Part shown: in pieces, positions 61,871 through 64,000 of the stretch | How positions within the stretch are numbered: position 1 is the first letter of the stretch | Layout: each line of letters begins with the position of its first letter | Source: Bacteroidales bacterium | GTDB taxonomy: Bacteria > Bacteroidota > Bacteroidia > Bacteroidales > F082 | Reading direction: 5' to 3' | Length of the DNA stretch: 64,000 bases | NCBI GenBank assembly: GCA_017477425.1 | Contig: JAFUVT010000033.1 | Span: 124,001-188,000 of the forward strand | Position numbers and translations under genes: made by a program | The notes under the pieces: generated by a model | Database searches by the model: none | Seen by the model: the letters and a program-made list of their open reading frames with translations, nothing else | Told to the model about the DNA's origin: nothing

Positions 61871-63205
61871 ATGTTTGAAGGATTAAGCGAAAAACTTGAA
61901 CGCTCGTTCAAAGTCCTTAAGGGACAAGCCTATATCACCGAGGTGAATGTGGCCGACACGATGAAGGAAATCCGCCGCGCCTTGCTCGACGCGGACGTCA
62001 GCTACAAAATCGCCAAGGATGTCACGAATAATATCAAGGAAAAAGCGCTGGGGCAGGAGATTCTCACCTCCGTGAAACCCGGCGAGATGATGGTCAAGAT
62101 TGTGCACGACGAACTGGCCGACCTGATGGGCGGCGATGCCGTCGACATCAACCTGAAAGGCCAGCCGAGCATCATCCTGATTGCCGGTCTGCAAGGCTCG
62201 GGTAAGACCACTTTCTCGGCCAAGTTGGCTTCCTACCTGAAGCGTAAACGCAGCAAGCAGGTGCTGTTGGTGGCTGGCGACGTGTATCGTCCCGCCGCTA
62301 TCGAGCAGTTGAAGGTGCTGGGCCAACAGGTTGAGGTTGAGGTATATAGCGAAGACGGCAACAAGAATCCCGTGCAGATTGCCCAAAACGCCATCAACCA
62401 CGCCAAGGCGCAAAACAAGAACGTGGTCATCATCGATACCGCCGGTCGTTTGGCCGTTGATGAGGAGATGATGAACGAGATTGCCAACATCAAGGAGACG
62501 GTGAAGCCGCACGAGACCTTGTTTGTGGTGGATGCCATGACGGGTCAGGATGCCGTCAACACGGCCAAGGCCTTCAACGACCGCCTCGACTTCGACGGCG
62601 TGGTACTCACCAAGCTTGACGGCGACACCCGTGGCGGCGCAGCCCTCACCATTCGCACGGTGGTGGAGAAGCCCATCAAGTTCGTCGGTATCGGCGAGAA
62701 GATGGACGCCCTCGACGTGTTCCACCCCAAGCGTATGGCCGACCGTATCCTTGGTATGGGCGACATCGTCAGCCTCGTGGAACGCGCCCAAGAGCAGTTC
62801 GACGAAGAGGAAGCCAAGAAGTTGCAGAAGAAACTCGCCAAGAACGAGTTCAACTACAACGACTTCCTGAAGCAAATCCAGCAAATCAAGAAGATGGGCA
62901 ACCTGAAGGACTTGGCCAGCATGATTCCCGGCATGGACAAGGCGCTGAAGGGCGAGGAAATCGACGACGACGCTTTCAAGAGCATCGAGGCCATCATCTA
63001 TTCGATGACGCCCGCCGAGCGCGAGAACCCGAAGCTGCTCAACGGCACGCGCCGCAAGCGCATCGCCGATGGTAGCGGCACTAGCATCGTTGAGGTGAAC
63101 CGCCTTGTGAAGCAGTTCGAGGAAACCTCCAAGATGATGCGCATGATGACCACTGGCGGTGGCAAGAAATTGATGCGCATGGCTAGCAATATGAAACGAC
63201 GTTAA
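61871..63205 (+). CDS. ffh: Signal recognition particle protein Ffh
   Basis: 444 residues from the ATG at 61871 (MFEGLSEKLERSFKVLKG). N domain (helical, ADTMKEIRRALLDADVSY), G domain with GLQGSGKTTFSAKLA, DTAGRLAVDEEM, TKLDGDTRGGAAL, and a methionine-rich M domain (SMIPGMDKAL, MMRMMTTGGGKKLMRMASNMKRR). It binds 4.5S/6S RNA and targets nascent membrane proteins to FtsY. An open frame extending upstream to 61595 would run through the terminator and promoter and is not real. Confidence 0.97.
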   Translation: MFEGLSEKLERSFKVLKGQAYITEVNVADTMKEIRRALLDADVSYKIAKDVTNNIKEKALGQEILTSVKPGEMMVKIVHDELADLMGGDAVDINLKGQPSIILIAGLQGSGKTTFSAKLASYLKRKRSKQVLLVAGDVYRPAAIEQLKVLGQQVEVEVYSEDGNKNPVQIAQNAINHAKAQNKNVVIIDTAGRLAVDEEMMNEIANIKETVKPHETLFVVDAMTGQDAVNTAKAFNDRLDFDGVVLTKLDGDTRGGAALTIRTVVEKPIKFVGIGEKMDALDVFHPKRMADRILGMGDIVSLVERAQEQFDEEEAKKLQKKLAKNEFNYNDFLKQIQQIKKMGNLKDLASMIPGMDKALKGEEIDDDAFKSIEAIIYSMTPAERENPKLLNGTRRKRIADGSGTSIVEVNRLVKQFEETSKMMRMMTTGGGKKLMRMASNMKRR

Positions 63206-63209
63206 ATCT

Positions 63210-63234
63210 GTAGAGACGCATCGCATGCGTCCGC
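63210..63234. repeat. REP-like palindrome 9 between ffh and folD
   Basis: GTAGAGACGCAT arm with CGC spacer and ATGCGTCC return arm, 4 bp after the ffh stop and 16 bp before folD; no T-run, so it may be a processing or stabilising hairpin in a shared mRNA. Confidence 0.85.
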
Positions 63235-63250
63235 AATAAAATTAGAATTA

Positions 63251-64000
63251 TGGACAATAAGATTATCGATGGCAAAGCCATCTCCGAACAAATAAAGAAA
63301 GAAATCGCCGCTGAGGTGGCCAACATGATTGACCATGGACAGGATGCGCCGCATTTGGCAGCCGTCATCGTGGGCGAAGACGGTGCCAGCAAAACCTATG
63401 TGGCCTCGAAAGAGAAAGCCTGCCATTCGGTGGGCATGACCTCGTCTGTCTATCGTCTGCCCGAGCGCACCACCGAAAAGGAAATGCTCGACATGGTCGA
63501 ATTCCTCAACAACGACCCCGAAATCGACGGCTACATCATCCAACTGCCATTACCTAAGCACATCAACGAAGACAAAATCATCGGTGCCATCGACCCCAAG
63601 AAGGACGTGGACGGCTTCACGAGTGTCAATGCAGGTCGCATGCAGCTCGGTCAGCCTTGTTATGTCCCCGCTACGCCCAATGGCATCATGGAACTCATCA
63701 AACGTTCTGGCATTGAGACGGTGGGCAAGAACGTGGTCGTGATTGGTCGCTCCAACATCGTCGGCACGCCGATGGCCATCCTCATGTCGCGCAAGGGCAT
63801 CGATTCCACGGTGACCTTGTGCCACAGCCGCACCAGGAATTTGCCTGAAATCACCCGTCAGGCCGACATCCTCGTGGCCGCCATCGGCAAGCAAGGTTTC
63901 GTGACTGCCGACATGGTGAAGCCGGGTGCCGTGGTCATCGACGTAGGCATCCACCGCATCGAGGACCCGACCAGCCCGAAGGGTTACAAGATTATGGGTG
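63251..64000 (+). CDS. folD: FolD (methylenetetrahydrofolate dehydrogenase/cyclohydrolase), partial
   Basis: The first 250 residues are present; the right edge cuts the gene (full length is about 290). Motifs: YVASKEKAC (catalytic lysine/tyrosine region), IIQLPLPKHINEDKI, DPKKDVDGF, and the NADP-binding VVIGRSNIVGTPMAILM with CHSRTRN. It interconverts 5,10-methylene-, methenyl- and 10-formyl-tetrahydrofolate. It starts 45 bp after ffh with only a palindromic hairpin between. Confidence 0.96.

Noticed and set aside
1-64000. tRNA or rRNA genes
   Set aside because: None recognised on either strand by eye; the intergenic regions are short and show terminators, promoters and repeats instead. A tRNA scan would settle it.

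Overview
The window looks like a chromosomal segment of a Bacteroidales bacterium (Bacteroidota). The evidence is the recurring TAnnTTTG promoter element typical of this phylum, lipoproteins and beta-barrel proteins with Bacteroidota signal peptides, C-terminal sorting domains of the type IX secretion system (T9SS), a GT3-type glycogen synthase of the kind found in this phylum, and an Rnf operon with rseC. No rRNA, tRNA, CRISPR array, prophage or classical insertion sequence was seen. The first gene (polysaccharide export) is cut by the left edge and the last (folD) by the right edge.

Layout. 1-3.7 kb: end of a capsule/exopolysaccharide export operon (Wza-like protein, Wzz/BY-kinase fusion with a Tyr-Gly tail, PHP-type tyrosine phosphatase). 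3.7-5.9 kb: M3 oligopeptidase lipoprotein, divergent from a glycogen cluster at 5.9-16.1 kb (GH133-type debranching enzyme, GT4 synthase-like enzyme, GH57 enzyme, and a GT3 synthase fused to a GT35 phosphorylase), with an AAA ATPase inserted behind three direct repeats. 16.2-20.9 kb: NfeD/SPFH pair, two tiny paralogous HTH proteins flanking a lipoprotein-TPR-TM-HTH regulator, and a Nudix hydrolase. 20.9-26.2 kb: fused ADP-forming acyl-CoA synthetase, two small membrane proteins, and an ABC-permease-GntR operon.

26.3-43.5 kb (all minus strand): a T9SS surface-protein region. A gingipain-type C25 protease has its own promoter. Upstream of it, one apparent seven-gene operon holds three large T9SS cargo proteins, two paralogous lipoproteins and two paralogous PorT-like barrels, arranged as repeated modules. 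43.6-51.6 kb (minus): porin, nucleoside-recognition membrane protein, RseC and the complete rnfBCDGEA operon. 51.7-64 kb: Hsp20, MFS transporter, GNAT, a RAYT (REP-associated tyrosine transposase) with flanking REPIN-like elements, an EEP hydrolase, an overlapping EamA-TrmH-EamA operon, a collagen-like lipoprotein, a Na/Ca exchanger, YggS, a small lipoprotein, Ffh and FolD.

The most notable signals are the duplicated T9SS-cargo/lipoprotein/barrel operon; the RAYT with nine copies of one palindrome family spread over 53.6-63.2 kb, one lying in frame inside a transporter gene; the repeat array before the AAA ATPase; and the glycogen synthase-phosphorylase fusion. All family assignments come from reading motifs by eye; no searches were run.
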